Part shown: piece after piece, positions 51,807 through 61,794 of the stretch | How the letters are laid out: each line of letters starts with the position of its first letter | Numbering within the stretch: position 1 is the stretch's first letter | Assembly (NCBI RefSeq): GCF_021729145.1 | Contig: NZ_JAJSLW010000002.1 | Span: 124,001 to 188,000 of the forward strand | Source of the DNA: Membranihabitans maritimus | GTDB taxonomy: Bacteria > Bacteroidota > Bacteroidia > Chitinophagales > Saprospiraceae | Length of the DNA stretch: 64,000 nucleotides | Direction: 5' to 3' | Translations under genes and position numbers: made by a program | The notes under the pieces: generated by a model | What the model was told of the DNA's origin: nothing | Database searches by the model: none | The model's input: the letters and a program-made list of their open reading frames with translations, nothing else

Positions 51807-53738
51807 ATGAAAAAAGAACGCCCGAAAGGGCAAGATTCCAATGGGAAGAAAACCAAAAAGATGACTCCCAATAAAACCGTTGGTCCCGCCGAAAACCTTG
51901 AACAACATTTACAGCCCGATTGGTGGAAACGAATTTTTAATTCTATGTATCTGAAAACGGATGCGGATGTAGTGGAAGACAGTCAAATCACTAAAAAGGA
52001 AGTAGACTTATTCCATAAAATTCTCGACATAAAAGAAGGAAATACTCTTTTGGATTTGGCATGTGGGCAGGGGAGGCATTTAATAGAAATGAATGGCCGG
52101 GGGAATTACAATCTTTATGGTCTGGACCGTTCCCGCTTTTTAATTCAGAAGGCCAAAAATATATCCAAGAAAAAGGGAATAACTATCAATTTTAAAGAGG
52201 GAGATGCAAGAAAATTGCCGTATGCAACGGATACTTTTGACTTTGTAACTAATCTCGGTAACAGCTTTGGATATTTTGAAACACTTGATGATGATACTAA
52301 AATCCTGAAAGAGATATACAGGGTATTAAAACCGGGCGGGTTACTCCTGATGGAAATTGCTGATGGTGATTTTTTACGAAGCAACTACACGCCAAGAAGT
52401 TGGGAATGGATCGATAAGAAACATTTTGTTTGCCGCGAAAGAACAATGGCAACCGATAACCAGCGATTAATCTCCAGGGAAGTGATTACCCACACAGAAA
52501 AAGGAGTTATAGTAGATCAATTTTATGCGGAAAGATTGTACACCAAAGACGATTTAATTACCCTTCTTAAAGATGTGAATTTTAAAGAGGTAACTTTTCA
52601 CGGCAATATTACTTCTGAGTCTTCCCGCAACCAGGACCTGGGAATGATGGAGAACAGGTTTATCCTTACTGCTAAGTCAGTAAAAGAATGGACCCCTAAA
52701 AGAGTGAAAAAAGCAGTTAAAAACATAGCTGTGATAATGGGCGATCCTACTCTCAAAGACATAATAAAGCCCGACGCAATATTTGATTCCGATGATTTTG
52801 ATACAATAGCCAATCTTAAAAGTGCTTTGAGCCAGTTAGGCCAATACAAATTCAGCTATCTGAATAATCATAAAACACTGGTTTCCGACCTACAAAAATT
52901 ACAGGGGAAGATAGACTTTGTGTTTAATTTATGTGATGAAGGCTTTGATAATGATGCGGTTAAGGAATTGCACGTGCCCGCACTTTTAGAAGTAATTAAC
53001 TTACCCTATTCGGGATCAAATCTTCAGACACTGGCGTATTGTTATGATAAGTCTCTTATAAGGGGTATTGCAGCAGAGATAGGTGTACCGGTGGCTGATG
53101 CTTTTATGATTACAGCTGATGAAAACTTATTTGAACTCAATATTCCATTCCCTGTTATTGCCAAACCCAATTTTGGAGATTCAAGTTTTGGAATTACTCA
53201 AAAAAATGTGGCGTATACCGTTGAGGAATTAGCGAATGCAATTCTTAGGATCAGATCACAATTTGGATATACCAAACCCATTTTAGTGGAAGAATTTTTG
53301 ACTGGTTCGGAATTGTCAGTAGGAATCATAGGGAATATTCAAAATTATACAGTACTTCCTATCATTGAAGAGGATTTTTCTGAATTACCTCAGGGGCTGC
53401 CAAGGATTTGTGGCTATGAGGCGAAGTGGTTACCAGACTCTCCTTATATGAAAGCTTTAAAGTCCATCCCTGCGTCTATTCCTTCCAAAACGGAAGAAGA
53501 ATTAATAAACTATAGCCTCAAGCTTTTTGAGAGGCTTAATTGTAGAGATTACTGTCGATTCGATTGGAGGTTGAACGCGAATGGAGATCCTAAAATTTTA
53601 GAAGTTAATCCCAATCCCGGATGGTGTTGGGATGGCCATTTAGCTAAAATGTGCAGCATTGGTGGAATTGAATATCCTCAAATGCTGGAGTCAATTTTGA
53701 ATGCTGTAGAATTAAGGTATACTCTGCCGGAATCTTGA
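51807..53738 (+). CDS. Methyltransferase fused to D-Ala-D-Ala-ligase-like ATP-grasp enzyme
   Basis: A two-domain enzyme of 643 residues. A lysine-rich N-terminus (about 1-25) precedes a class I SAM methyltransferase (about 45-290) with LLDLACGQGRHLIEMNG near 81, LYGLDRS, and FDFVTNLGNSFGYFE. An ATP-grasp domain follows (about 305-640): a preATP-grasp segment NIAVIMGDPTLKD, FNLCDEGFDNDAVKELH, PVIAKPNFGDSSFG, ILVEEFLTGSELSVGIIG and the metal-binding EVNPNPG. It should join two amino or carboxylate substrates and methylate one product or substrate. Domain order and both cores look intact. No precursor peptide gene was found nearby. Such fusions are known in Bacteroidota but poorly characterised. 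Confidence 0.88.
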   Translation: MKKERPKGQDSNGKKTKKMTPNKTVGPAENLEQHLQPDWWKRIFNSMYLKTDADVVEDSQITKKEVDLFHKILDIKEGNTLLDLACGQGRHLIEMNGRGNYNLYGLDRSRFLIQKAKNISKKKGITINFKEGDARKLPYATDTFDFVTNLGNSFGYFETLDDDTKILKEIYRVLKPGGLLLMEIADGDFLRSNYTPRSWEWIDKKHFVCRERTMATDNQRLISREVITHTEKGVIVDQFYAERLYTKDDLITLLKDVNFKEVTFHGNITSESSRNQDLGMMENRFILTAKSVKEWTPKRVKKAVKNIAVIMGDPTLKDIIKPDAIFDSDDFDTIANLKSALSQLGQYKFSYLNNHKTLVSDLQKLQGKIDFVFNLCDEGFDNDAVKELHVPALLEVINLPYSGSNLQTLAYCYDKSLIRGIAAEIGVPVADAFMITADENLFELNIPFPVIAKPNFGDSSFGITQKNVAYTVEELANAILRIRSQFGYTKPILVEEFLTGSELSVGIIGNIQNYTVLPIIEEDFSELPQGLPRICGYEAKWLPDSPYMKALKSIPASIPSKTEEELINYSLKLFERLNCRDYCRFDWRLNANGDPKILEVNPNPGWCWDGHLAKMCSIGGIEYPQMLESILNAVELRYTLPES

Positions 53739-53917
53739 AAACAATAGGACTTTATTCCCCTTTTGGAAGTGACTGGGACGAAATCCTGTTTATCTTCCGG
53801 AAAATAAATGGTGTTGATTCTGGTCGTTTAACCGGTCCGAAGTACGGAAATTTAATTGTATTTTTCCGATTATGATATTTTTGCCAGTATCGTTATTTTA
53901 TAATTTAGAGATAAGAC

Positions 53918-54343
53918 ATGTCCAGATATATTAATACCACTCCGGAGACGGGAAAAACCTTTTATCAATATTTTCTTGGAAAGGGAAAGATTGTGATGTT
54001 GAACTTGTTGAAATTTCGAACAATTGCTGATTATACAAATCTGGATGATATTCAGCCTTCGGCAGAAATCAGCGGGGAAGAAGCATATCAATTGTATATG
54101 GAAAGTACTTTACCGGTACTAGAAAAGGCGGGGAGCCGGATTATTTATTATGGAAAAGGCAATAGCTTCCTCATAGGTCCCGAGGCAGAAAAATGGGATG
54201 CTGTTCTATTGGTTGAACACGAGTCGGTTTCGAAGTTTATGGGGTTTGCTGAAAATGAAAGTTATCTGAAAATTGCAGGGCATCGAACGGCGGCGTTGGA
54301 GGATTCCCGGTTGTTACCTACAACGGAGGTAGTTAACAAATGA
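53918..54343 (+). CDS. DUF1330-domain protein
   Basis: A 141-residue protein matching the DUF1330 (ferredoxin-like, dimeric alpha/beta barrel) family: VMLNLLKFRTIADYTNLDD, then SGEEAYQLYMESTLPVLEKAGSRIIYYGKGNSFLIGPEAEKWDAVLLVEHESVSKFMGFAENESYL. Members resemble small monooxygenases but have no assigned reaction. It is upstream of the TetR/SDR pair on the same strand with a 69-base gap and probably has its own promoter. Confidence 0.9.
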   Translation: MSRYINTTPETGKTFYQYFLGKGKIVMLNLLKFRTIADYTNLDDIQPSAEISGEEAYQLYMESTLPVLEKAGSRIIYYGKGNSFLIGPEAEKWDAVLLVEHESVSKFMGFAENESYLKIAGHRTAALEDSRLLPTTEVVNK

Positions 54344-54387
54344 AAGCAAAGCCCGGAATTTTGCGGTTCAAATTTATTTTTTTAATT

Positions 54388-54405
54388 TTGTATCGATCAT
54401 TACAA
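54388..54405. promoter_or_regulatory. Candidate TetR operator
   Basis: TTGTA-(8)-TACAA forms an inverted repeat directly before the tetR ATG (54412). The short AT-rich arms could occur by chance. Confidence 0.35.
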
Positions 54406-54411
54406 TAATAA

Positions 54412-54993
54412 ATGAAAGGAAGGCCTACAATTTATAAGGATGAAGAAATAATACTAAAAGCACAGGGTTTGTTTTGGGAGAAAGGGTATAGTGCAACGTC
54501 CCTGGCTGACCTGAGCAGAACCACTGGGGCAGGGCCAGGTAGTCTGTATAATACCTTTAAAGGAGGGAAAAAAGAATTATTTATAAAATCACTTCATCAG
54601 AGAAAGGAAGATTTTAAGAAGTTTAAACAAAGTTTAAGAAATAGCAATAAACCGATCGAAATGATTAAAAGCTTTTTTCTAGATATAGCGAATGCAGATA
54701 AACATGCTCATTTAAAAGGCTGTATTGTAGCCAATACTATTGTAGAAATGACTTTTATTGATGACGAATTAGAAAATGAAGCCATTGATATATTGAAGGA
54801 GACGGAAAAACTCTATACGGAAGTCATACTCATAGAACAAAAGAAGGGAAATATTAGATCCAAAGTCCCTGCTAATGTCCTGGGAAAATACCTGGTCACT
54901 CTCTGGTGTGGGATTAATTCTCTACGAAGGATTTATCCGGATAAAAACGTACTTAAACAACAAATAGAATTGCAGCTGGAAATATTGAATTAA
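54412..54993 (+). CDS. TetR-family transcriptional regulator
   Basis: A 193-residue repressor-type protein. The HTH is KAQGLFWEKGYSATSLADLSRTTGAGPGSLYNTFKGGKKELF, the classic TetR pattern. The C-terminal ligand-binding part is helical with a cysteine in HLKGCIVANTIVEM, typical of the YxaF/LmrA (TetR_C_16-like) group. It sits 37 bases before an SDR gene, a common regulator-target pair. The inverted repeat at 54388-54405 may be its operator. Confidence 0.93.
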   Translation: MKGRPTIYKDEEIILKAQGLFWEKGYSATSLADLSRTTGAGPGSLYNTFKGGKKELFIKSLHQRKEDFKKFKQSLRNSNKPIEMIKSFFLDIANADKHAHLKGCIVANTIVEMTFIDDELENEAIDILKETEKLYTEVILIEQKKGNIRSKVPANVLGKYLVTLWCGINSLRRIYPDKNVLKQQIELQLEILN

Positions 54994-55030
54994 TTTTTTT
55001 AACTAATTATTGAACGACCACTACACAAGT

Positions 55031-55822
55031 ATGGATTTACAACTTACAGAGAAAAAAGCTTTTATAAGCGGCTCAACTCAAGGAATCGGATTAGCTATTG
55101 CGCGACAACTCCTGAAGGAAGGAGTGTCGGTCATCATCAATGGACGAGAAGTTGAAAAAACCATAAAAGCCCGTGAAAAGCTTCAGTCGGAATTTCCTAA
55201 CTTGGATATTAAGGCAATAGCAGCTGACTTTTCAAAGAATGAAGAAGTAAACAAACTATTACCTCAATTGACGGATGTTGATATCTTAATTAACAACATT
55301 GGCATATTCGAACTAAAGGATTTTGAAGATATTTCAGATGAGGATTGGTACCGAATTTTTGAGATTAATGTGATGGGTAGTGTCCGATTAACGAGAAAGA
55401 TTTTACCTGAAATGTTGACTCGGAAATGGGGGCGAATTGTTTTTATTAGTAGCGAATCTGGTGTAAATGTTCCGGAGAATATGATTCATTATGGGATGAC
55501 TAAATCCGCCATTACTGCAGTGGCAAACGGACTTTCCAAACGAACAAAAGGAACTGAGGTTACAGTAAATACCGTGGTAGGAGGCCCCACGTATTCGGAT
55601 GGAGTCTCATCCGTAGTTGAAACAATGGCAAAAGCTCAAAACCTTGAAGTCGATCAAATGAAAGATATTATTCTACAGCAGTCAAATCCACATATTTTGT
55701 TGGAACGATTTATAAAACCAAACGAGATAGCAAACCTGGTTACATTTTTATCAAGTCCATTATCGGTTGCAACAAATGGGGCCTCATTAAGAGCTGATTC
55801 GGGAGTATTGAAAACAGTTTGA
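55031..55822 (+). CDS. Short-chain dehydrogenase/reductase
   Basis: A classical SDR of 263 residues from the ATG at 55031 (MDLQLTEKKAFISGST). The frame is open to a TTG at 55010 but the ATG fits the fold. Motifs are GSTQGIGLAIA, NNIG, and the catalytic S-YxxxK as SSESG and YGMTKSAITAV. The C-terminus (LSSPLSVATNGASLRADSGVLKTV) is the usual SDR end. It is probably controlled by the TetR gene just upstream. Confidence 0.93.
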   Translation: MDLQLTEKKAFISGSTQGIGLAIARQLLKEGVSVIINGREVEKTIKAREKLQSEFPNLDIKAIAADFSKNEEVNKLLPQLTDVDILINNIGIFELKDFEDISDEDWYRIFEINVMGSVRLTRKILPEMLTRKWGRIVFISSESGVNVPENMIHYGMTKSAITAVANGLSKRTKGTEVTVNTVVGGPTYSDGVSSVVETMAKAQNLEVDQMKDIILQQSNPHILLERFIKPNEIANLVTFLSSPLSVATNGASLRADSGVLKTV

Positions 55823-55933
55823 AAAATTCTACCAGAAATAAGATATTTATTAATTAGGTCGATGTGGAACCTTATTACTCTATTTGCTTAAATTTAGCAT
55901 AAAACGTAGGTAGGGAATGGATATCTCTCCAAA

Positions 55934-57031
55934 TTATACCTTTACAAAAGTCTTATTCTTGTACATATACCAAAGCAAGAGATATAAAATTCCAAATCCG
56001 CCTATACTCAATAACAGAGGCTGAAAGTCACCCAGGTATTGTTCGAATCCGAAAAGAATATAATTTGATATTTCCGGGAAACTGATCACGTGGGAAAGTA
56101 CATAGGCAGTAATGGCGTTCATACCGATCACGCGCAAGAAATACGACCACTTTTTGTATCCTTTGACATCAATAATCCAGTAGAACAAGGCCAAAAGCAA
56201 AAAACAGATCCCGGATGAAAAGAGGACGAAAGAACTCGACCACAGTTTCTTAACTATCGGATGCCAAATCCCCCAAACCAATCCGAGGGCTACCCCACCA
56301 AGACCCATTAGCAGTAAATTCCGGGCTACTTTGGGGCGGGCAATCGATGATTTGATAATCTCTCCTGCAAATAATCCCGATAAAGTCGTAGCCGTAAAAC
56401 CAAACCCTGTCAATAGCCAGGTATACTGTAGTCCATCGTCAAAGCCCCTCATCACCAGACGATCAAAGTAGATTGCGAAGTTTTGGTCAGGCATCAAAAT
56501 ACTCCTACCTTCTCCAGGAACATTAGGTACGGTTAATATCAGTGCGTATATAACCAAACAAGCAGCAAATAAAATATATCGCGCTTTTTTCGAAAGGTGA
56601 AGATAGGCCAGCGAAGTAAATACATATCCGACTGCAATAGCTTGCAACGTATTGCTAAATATTTTAAAGGTGTTGATATCTAATTCAAGTAGATTCCCCT
56701 GCACAATCCATCCCAGGATAAAAAGGATAATAAAACGGCGTCCTAATCTGCGATATACAGGGGTTAGATTCTTGTTTGATTCACGAATCCTTCCGAGAGA
56801 ATATGGGATTACCGCCCCCACTACAAACAAGAATAACGGCATAATTATATCGTAGAAGTGAAACCCAAACCATTCCGGATGGTTGAATTGTTGGGCCATG
56901 ACTCCTGTAAAGGCAGTATCAGCACCCCTATGCAGGTTTTTGAAAAACTGATCTAAAAATATAATCATCAGCATGTCAAATCCCCGTAGGGCATCTATAG
57001 ACATTATACGTTCCTTCTTTACAACTCCCAT
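55934..57031 (-). CDS. DUF5009/NagX-like membrane acyltransferase
   Basis: A multispan membrane protein of 365 residues with about ten helices. The opening (RIMSIDALRGFDMLMIIFLDQFFKNLHRGA) and YDIIMPLFLFVVGAVIPYSLGRIRE match the DUF5009/heparan-alpha-glucosaminide acetyltransferase (NagX) family, which transfers acetyl groups to sugar amines across the membrane. The substrate may be N-acetyl-hexosamine or glucosaminide; this is by family only. It converges on the TetR/SDR pair, 111 bases away. Confidence 0.88.
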   Translation of the reverse strand: MGVVKKERIMSIDALRGFDMLMIIFLDQFFKNLHRGADTAFTGVMAQQFNHPEWFGFHFYDIIMPLFLFVVGAVIPYSLGRIRESNKNLTPVYRRLGRRFIILFILGWIVQGNLLELDINTFKIFSNTLQAIAVGYVFTSLAYLHLSKKARYILFAACLVIYALILTVPNVPGEGRSILMPDQNFAIYFDRLVMRGFDDGLQYTWLLTGFGFTATTLSGLFAGEIIKSSIARPKVARNLLLMGLGGVALGLVWGIWHPIVKKLWSSSFVLFSSGICFLLLALFYWIIDVKGYKKWSYFLRVIGMNAITAYVLSHVISFPEISNYILFGFEQYLGDFQPLLLSIGGFGILYLLLWYMYKNKTFVKV

Positions 57032-57218
57032 GCATTAAATCTTTATTGAATGGATACAAATACTTTTCCTTTTCAAAAATTTAACGTAATGTACAATAAT
57101 TTAATAATATCGAAAGAATATAATAATGAAAAGAAAGGAAAAGAGGTTTTGAAGTGATGTGTTGGGTAGTCTTGAAATAGAAGGAAAGGTTAAAAAGGAT
57201 ATGTATTCTGTAGAAAAA

Positions 57219-57309
57219 ACCACTTAGGCGCTAAGACTACAAGAACTAATAAGTAATAATGAAAAAAACTCTTCTGAGTGTATCTTCGTGATCTCATTGT
57301 CTCAGTGGT
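57219..57309. repeat. Imperfect inverted repeat (intergenic repeat type)
   Basis: Left arm ACCACTTAGGCGCTAAGAC (57219-57237) faces GTCTCAGTGGT (57299-57309), with CTTCGTGATCTCATT before the latter. Similar ACCACTxAGxC.../...CTTCGTG...AGTGGT repeats recur between Bacteroidota genes, as far as I recall. Confidence 0.5.
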
Positions 57310-57334
57310 AAAATAAAACCACTCATACACAACA

Positions 57335-58390
57335 TCAATGTGGATGCGGATGATCGTGATGATCAGATGATTCATAGTGTTCTTTTATCAGATCTCTGCC
57401 AAAATCCCCATCAAAATCCCGCCATACTGTGTGGATATGATTGGCATCATTTTGGGTATTGTCAAATTCAATAAGAAAGGTTTTTCCCTGGACTCTGTAA
57501 TAGTGTGGTTCACCTAAATCAGTTTCTCCCGCCCATCCAAAGTGGATCTCATCCCAATCTTCAATTTCTATATTCTTTCGGCGCTTTTCTGCCAGTTTCT
57601 CAGGCATCGAAGACAAATAAACGTGAATGAGCTCATCCAAAATTTCGATTTCTTCTTCTGTCATTTCTCTAGTTGAGACACCTACGGGTTCCAGCGGATT
57701 TACTTTGGATAATACACCTGTTACATTATCTGGAAAGGCTTCTTCCTCAAAAATGGCTTTTTTTCGCTTGCTGGCAGACATCATATTTATAAGTTGAAGC
57801 CCCAGGTCTTCCTCTTCTTTGAGGGTCCGTTCGCCTTTTCGGGATCCACTGGGTACAATGGCAGGATTGGCTCCAAAAAACCGCGGTGTCATACTTATTT
57901 TCCCATCAACGACGGTAAAGTTCAACGAAACATGATGTCCTTCAAAGGACCAACTCCAGGGGTCGTCTTTCCTGGGGTCACCGTAAAAAGCAGCGTGGTA
58001 TTTTTCCGGGTCACGATATTCAGTATCACCACTGATTTCTGCAAGAACTTCTTCTAAACTAATGATTTGCTTTGTTTTTTCATACCCGGATTTGCTTAAA
58101 TAACTCCTGACCAGTTTGAAAAGTAAATCTTCCTGTTTATTATTGAGTTCGCTCAATTGTATTCCGGGACGCGGTTTGGTTAATACGGGAACAAAATCCC
58201 ATTCTTCACGCTCTTCAATGTCAAAATCAAAATAGGCTTTATCCCATTGTTCATCCGATAGGCTTTCTATAAACTTAATGGCTGGCTTTTCATACTTGAG
58301 TGAAAAGGCATATCCAATGGCCAGTAGTGAAACAATAGGAATAAATATTTTCAAATATTTGAATTTCAGAAGTGATGTGAATGTCGACAT
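57335..58390 (-). CDS. DUF3500-family exported protein
   Basis: A protein of 351 residues with one N-terminal membrane helix or signal anchor (LKIFIPIVSLLAIGYAFSL). The rest matches DUF3500: DFVPVLTKPRPGIQLSELNNKQEDLLFKLVRSYL, then WSWSFEGHHVSLNFTVVDGKISMTPRFFGANPA and HYYRVQGKTFLIEFDNTQNDANHIHTVWRDFDGDFG. DUF3500 proteins are envelope proteins of unknown activity. The tail (SSDHHDHPHPH) is His-rich, possibly metal binding. It is divergent from the PVC-type gene. Confidence 0.9.
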   Translation of the reverse strand: MSTFTSLLKFKYLKIFIPIVSLLAIGYAFSLKYEKPAIKFIESLSDEQWDKAYFDFDIEEREEWDFVPVLTKPRPGIQLSELNNKQEDLLFKLVRSYLSKSGYEKTKQIISLEEVLAEISGDTEYRDPEKYHAAFYGDPRKDDPWSWSFEGHHVSLNFTVVDGKISMTPRFFGANPAIVPSGSRKGERTLKEEEDLGLQLINMMSASKRKKAIFEEEAFPDNVTGVLSKVNPLEPVGVSTREMTEEEIEILDELIHVYLSSMPEKLAEKRRKNIEIEDWDEIHFGWAGETDLGEPHYYRVQGKTFLIEFDNTQNDANHIHTVWRDFDGDFGRDLIKEHYESSDHHDHPHPH

Positions 58391-58594
58391 TTTATTTTAA
58401 AGTTGTTTTGAATTCCAATATAAGGTATTTTTTTCCGACCAAAAATTTCTTCTTTTAAGAAAATACAAAATTAAATGACCTATTGACACTTTAAGTTCCC
58501 TGATTTGTGTTGTATATTTTAATTTTCAATGATCATTTTTATATTTACATCGCTTTTATGAAGGTTGAAAAACACTTTCAATTAACTGATAATC

Positions 58595-61276
58595 ATGAAA
58601 CCACAATACACAAAAGTAAATTCAATGAGAAATTATATTTATATTTTAATCTTGTCTGCAGTGGTTGCCTGGGGATGTAATCCAGGTGGATCAAAATGTG
58701 ATCCGGCTGCAGAAGACCAATATACCCATATGACGGATTCATTGGTCAATTCCCTGGAGTGGCCTGAAAACCTTGAGATAAAAGCCTTTGCAGGGCCTGA
58801 TTTAGTGCCAAGCCCTGCATGTATGGCTGTTTCGGCATCAGGAGAGGTGTTTGTGGGAGTTGATAAAATGGGTTCACTCGGCAAAGAGATGGGCCAGGGA
58901 GCTGTAATACGGCTAGTAGATTGTAATGGAGATGGAATATTGGACTCCCATACGGAATTTGCCAGAATGGATAATCCACGTGGAATACTTATCCTGGGAA
59001 ACCGCGTATTTGTTTTGCATACTCGGTTTTCAGAAGAAACGAAGAAAGCGGCTAATATGGATCTCGTTGTGTATGAGGACAAGGACGGGGATGGAGTAGC
59101 TGATGGGGAGCCACTTCCACTGATTACAGATTTGAGCAACCCGCGCTATTTGGCAGAACGGGGAACGGACCATGCTACGAATGGAATTCAAATTGGTATT
59201 GATGGTTGGATATACATTGCGGTAGGAGACTTTGGATATCACAATGCGACAGACAGGGACGGTACGAAAATGACAATGTTGGGTGGAGGAGTTGTGAGAA
59301 TAAGGCCAGATGGAACTGAGATGGAAGTCTATACACATGGATTACGAAATATATACGATGTAGCCATTGATCCATTTATGAATATTTTTACACGTGGCAA
59401 CACAAATGATGGTGGGGGTTGGAATGTACGGTTTGCTCATCAAATACAGTCAGGAGAATATGGATACCCCATTTTGTTCAAGCATTTTACAGAAGAGATA
59501 ATCCCTGCTTTGATAGATGTAGGAGGGGGATCCGGAACCGGAGCCCTATATCTCAATGATGACAGGTGGCCTGCAGTGTACAACAATACCCCGCTTATGG
59601 CCGATTGGGGTAGAAGTTATTTATATAGGCACCCTGTAGCCCCGGATGGTGCTTCATATAAGCAAACCGAAGAAAAATTTATTCAATTACCCCAAATCAC
59701 AGATGTCGATGTAGATGCTTCCGGAGCCATGTATATGTCTGCATGGGACGGTGCGGGATATTCGGGAAGTCCGGATATAGGATACGTAGTCAGAGCTATT
59801 CCTAAAGGGCTGGAATATCAACCATTTTATAACCTTGAGAATGCATCCGATAGCGAGCTATTAGCCGAAATCCAATCAAATAATGCCAGGGCCCGAATGG
59901 CAGCACAATGGGAAATCCTCAGCAGGAATAAAGAGAAAAGTACCGAATCAATTTGGGCGTTGGTTGAAGACGAGAGTCTTTCTCTTGAATCAAGGGTGGC
60001 GGCTTTATTTACGTATTCGCAGTTAGCAAAAACCAATGGAATTGATAATTTAGTGATAGCCACTGAGAATGTTAAATTGCAAGAATATGCGCTACGGGCT
60101 CTGGCTGATCGAAAAGAATGGGTCGATAACGTACCTCTGGAGCCATTCATTACCGGACTTAATTCCCATTCACTTCGGGTAAAAGCAGCTGCAATCATTG
60201 GTTTGGGAAGATTAGCTAAGAAAGAAGCCATACCTGTATTATTGGACATTGAGGTTCCTGAATCTTTCAAGGCTCCGCAACAAGGCACTGAAGGACCCCA
60301 CGCCACACCTAATTCAGAGATTATTATTCCGCACCTGGCTGTGAAAGCCCTTGTATCTCTCAATGCTACGGAGGAGTGTATTACTGCTCTGGATACGGAA
60401 AATAAAGATTTAGCTCTCTGGGTAATGAGGTATATGCACGATAGTCAGGTGGTCCAGGCACTGATTTCTAAGTTTGAAAAAACCCAAGATCCTGAGTTGA
60501 AAGAAAAAATCATCCGTACCCTGGCCCGAATATATTATCAGGAAGCTCCTTACGATGCCACCTGGTGGTGGAGCACGCGCCCCGATACCCATGGACCGTA
60601 TTACAAAACAGTTGAATGGAATTCTACCCCTGTGATTCATACATTTTTGATGGAACAATGGCGGAAAGAAGGTGCTAAAGGACGAGACTTTTATAAAAAG
60701 TTAAATAGTAAGTACAGGTTAGGGATCGATGAATTTGGTACGATAGAAAAGAAAGCCCCCAAAGAAGATGCACCGGCCATAGATCTTGAAAAGCTGAAGA
60801 ATAAAAAGGGGCAGGTTGGGGAATCCTCAATAGAGGATATTATGTTGGCTTTGGACAAGATTGATGGAGATCCTGAAGAAGGTAAAATTTTATTTTCTCG
60901 CCAGGGATGTCAGACCTGCCATAGTATTGATAAAAGTGAAGTAATGAAAGGGCCTTTTATGGGACAGATCGGATCAATTATGAACCGGCAGCAAATAGCG
61001 GAATCAATTTTAAAGCCCAATGCGTCCATTTCCCAGGGCTTTTCCACCGCACAGATTCAGACCAAAGGAGGTGATACTTTTGTAGGTTTCGTAACGGAGG
61101 AATCAGCGGAAAATGTGACCATTCGCAATATTGTTGGAATGGCTACGGAAATAGAGAAATCGGAAATAACAAGTCGCAAAGAGCTGGAATCTTCGATGAT
61201 GCCTTCAGGCCTGGCCAATGCACTTAGTTACCAGGAACTGGCTTCATTAGTGGCGTTTTTGGAAGGGCAGAAATGA
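58595..61276 (+). CDS. PVC-type heme-binding protein with NHL/PQQ-like propeller and HEAT repeats
   Basis: A large lipoprotein of 893 residues (signal MRNYIYILILSAVVAWGC from the inner ATG at 58625; an upstream ATG at 58595 is in frame). Domain order is a glucose/sorbosone dehydrogenase-like propeller (about 45-400; NPRGILILGNRVFVLHT, GTDHATNGIQIGIDGWIYIAVGDFGYH), HEAT-like helical repeats (about 430-660), then a cytochrome c domain with GCQTCHSID near 770 and a Met ligand in SSMMPSG. Such proteins oxidise sugars or alcohols in the envelope and pass electrons via the heme. A role in carbohydrate breakdown is inferred. Confidence 0.9.
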   Translation: MKPQYTKVNSMRNYIYILILSAVVAWGCNPGGSKCDPAAEDQYTHMTDSLVNSLEWPENLEIKAFAGPDLVPSPACMAVSASGEVFVGVDKMGSLGKEMGQGAVIRLVDCNGDGILDSHTEFARMDNPRGILILGNRVFVLHTRFSEETKKAANMDLVVYEDKDGDGVADGEPLPLITDLSNPRYLAERGTDHATNGIQIGIDGWIYIAVGDFGYHNATDRDGTKMTMLGGGVVRIRPDGTEMEVYTHGLRNIYDVAIDPFMNIFTRGNTNDGGGWNVRFAHQIQSGEYGYPILFKHFTEEIIPALIDVGGGSGTGALYLNDDRWPAVYNNTPLMADWGRSYLYRHPVAPDGASYKQTEEKFIQLPQITDVDVDASGAMYMSAWDGAGYSGSPDIGYVVRAIPKGLEYQPFYNLENASDSELLAEIQSNNARARMAAQWEILSRNKEKSTESIWALVEDESLSLESRVAALFTYSQLAKTNGIDNLVIATENVKLQEYALRALADRKEWVDNVPLEPFITGLNSHSLRVKAAAIIGLGRLAKKEAIPVLLDIEVPESFKAPQQGTEGPHATPNSEIIIPHLAVKALVSLNATEECITALDTENKDLALWVMRYMHDSQVVQALISKFEKTQDPELKEKIIRTLARIYYQEAPYDATWWWSTRPDTHGPYYKTVEWNSTPVIHTFLMEQWRKEGAKGRDFYKKLNSKYRLGIDEFGTIEKKAPKEDAPAIDLEKLKNKKGQVGESSIEDIMLALDKIDGDPEEGKILFSRQGCQTCHSIDKSEVMKGPFMGQIGSIMNRQQIAESILKPNASISQGFSTAQIQTKGGDTFVGFVTEESAENVTIRNIVGMATEIEKSEITSRKELESSMMPSGLANALSYQELASLVAFLEGQK

Positions 61277-61794
61277 TCATCACGTATGAAAAAGAGTCAC
61301 CCGGAAAACAATGGTATTGTGCCTGTTCCTATTCATGTAGTGGCGGAACATCTGTACGACTCAATGTAAATTTGGTGTCTTAGTAGCTAGGTTATTCTGA
61401 CAAACGCCATCAAATACAAGTTGGAAATGGACGGTGAATGTACCCTACGCTTTTTCCTTGTTTCCCTGATGATTCTCTTGAAATCTGCAGAGAAATAACC
61501 TTTACGACCAGGTGGTGGAAATCTGAAAATTCATGCCTTGGACCGTTCCTTCACTTCTCTCTGCAATTGGATCTATAACCATACATGGAGTTCAGATCCA
61601 TAAAAAATTAAAAATGGCATCCTACTTGCGAATGGTAGTTCAATTTTTTAACTAAAAGAAGGATGCCCGAGTTTGATTAGGTATGAGGAGTATTATTTTT
61701 ACAATCGAAATCTATAAAGGCTACCTCGTTTGCGGTTATTTGTTTGTACCAATAATTAACGCAGATGTATCAAAGTCAAAATAAGGGTGGAAAA
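61277..61794. other. Intergenic stretch without recognised features
   Basis: About 520 bases between the convergent PVC-type gene and the sensor kinase. I saw no convincing frame, promoter or repeat. Confidence 0.5.

Noticed and set aside
59827-60363. 178-codon antisense frame within the PVC-type gene
   Set aside because: It lies wholly opposite a strongly supported coding region and has no family features. It is a shadow of the real gene's codon use.
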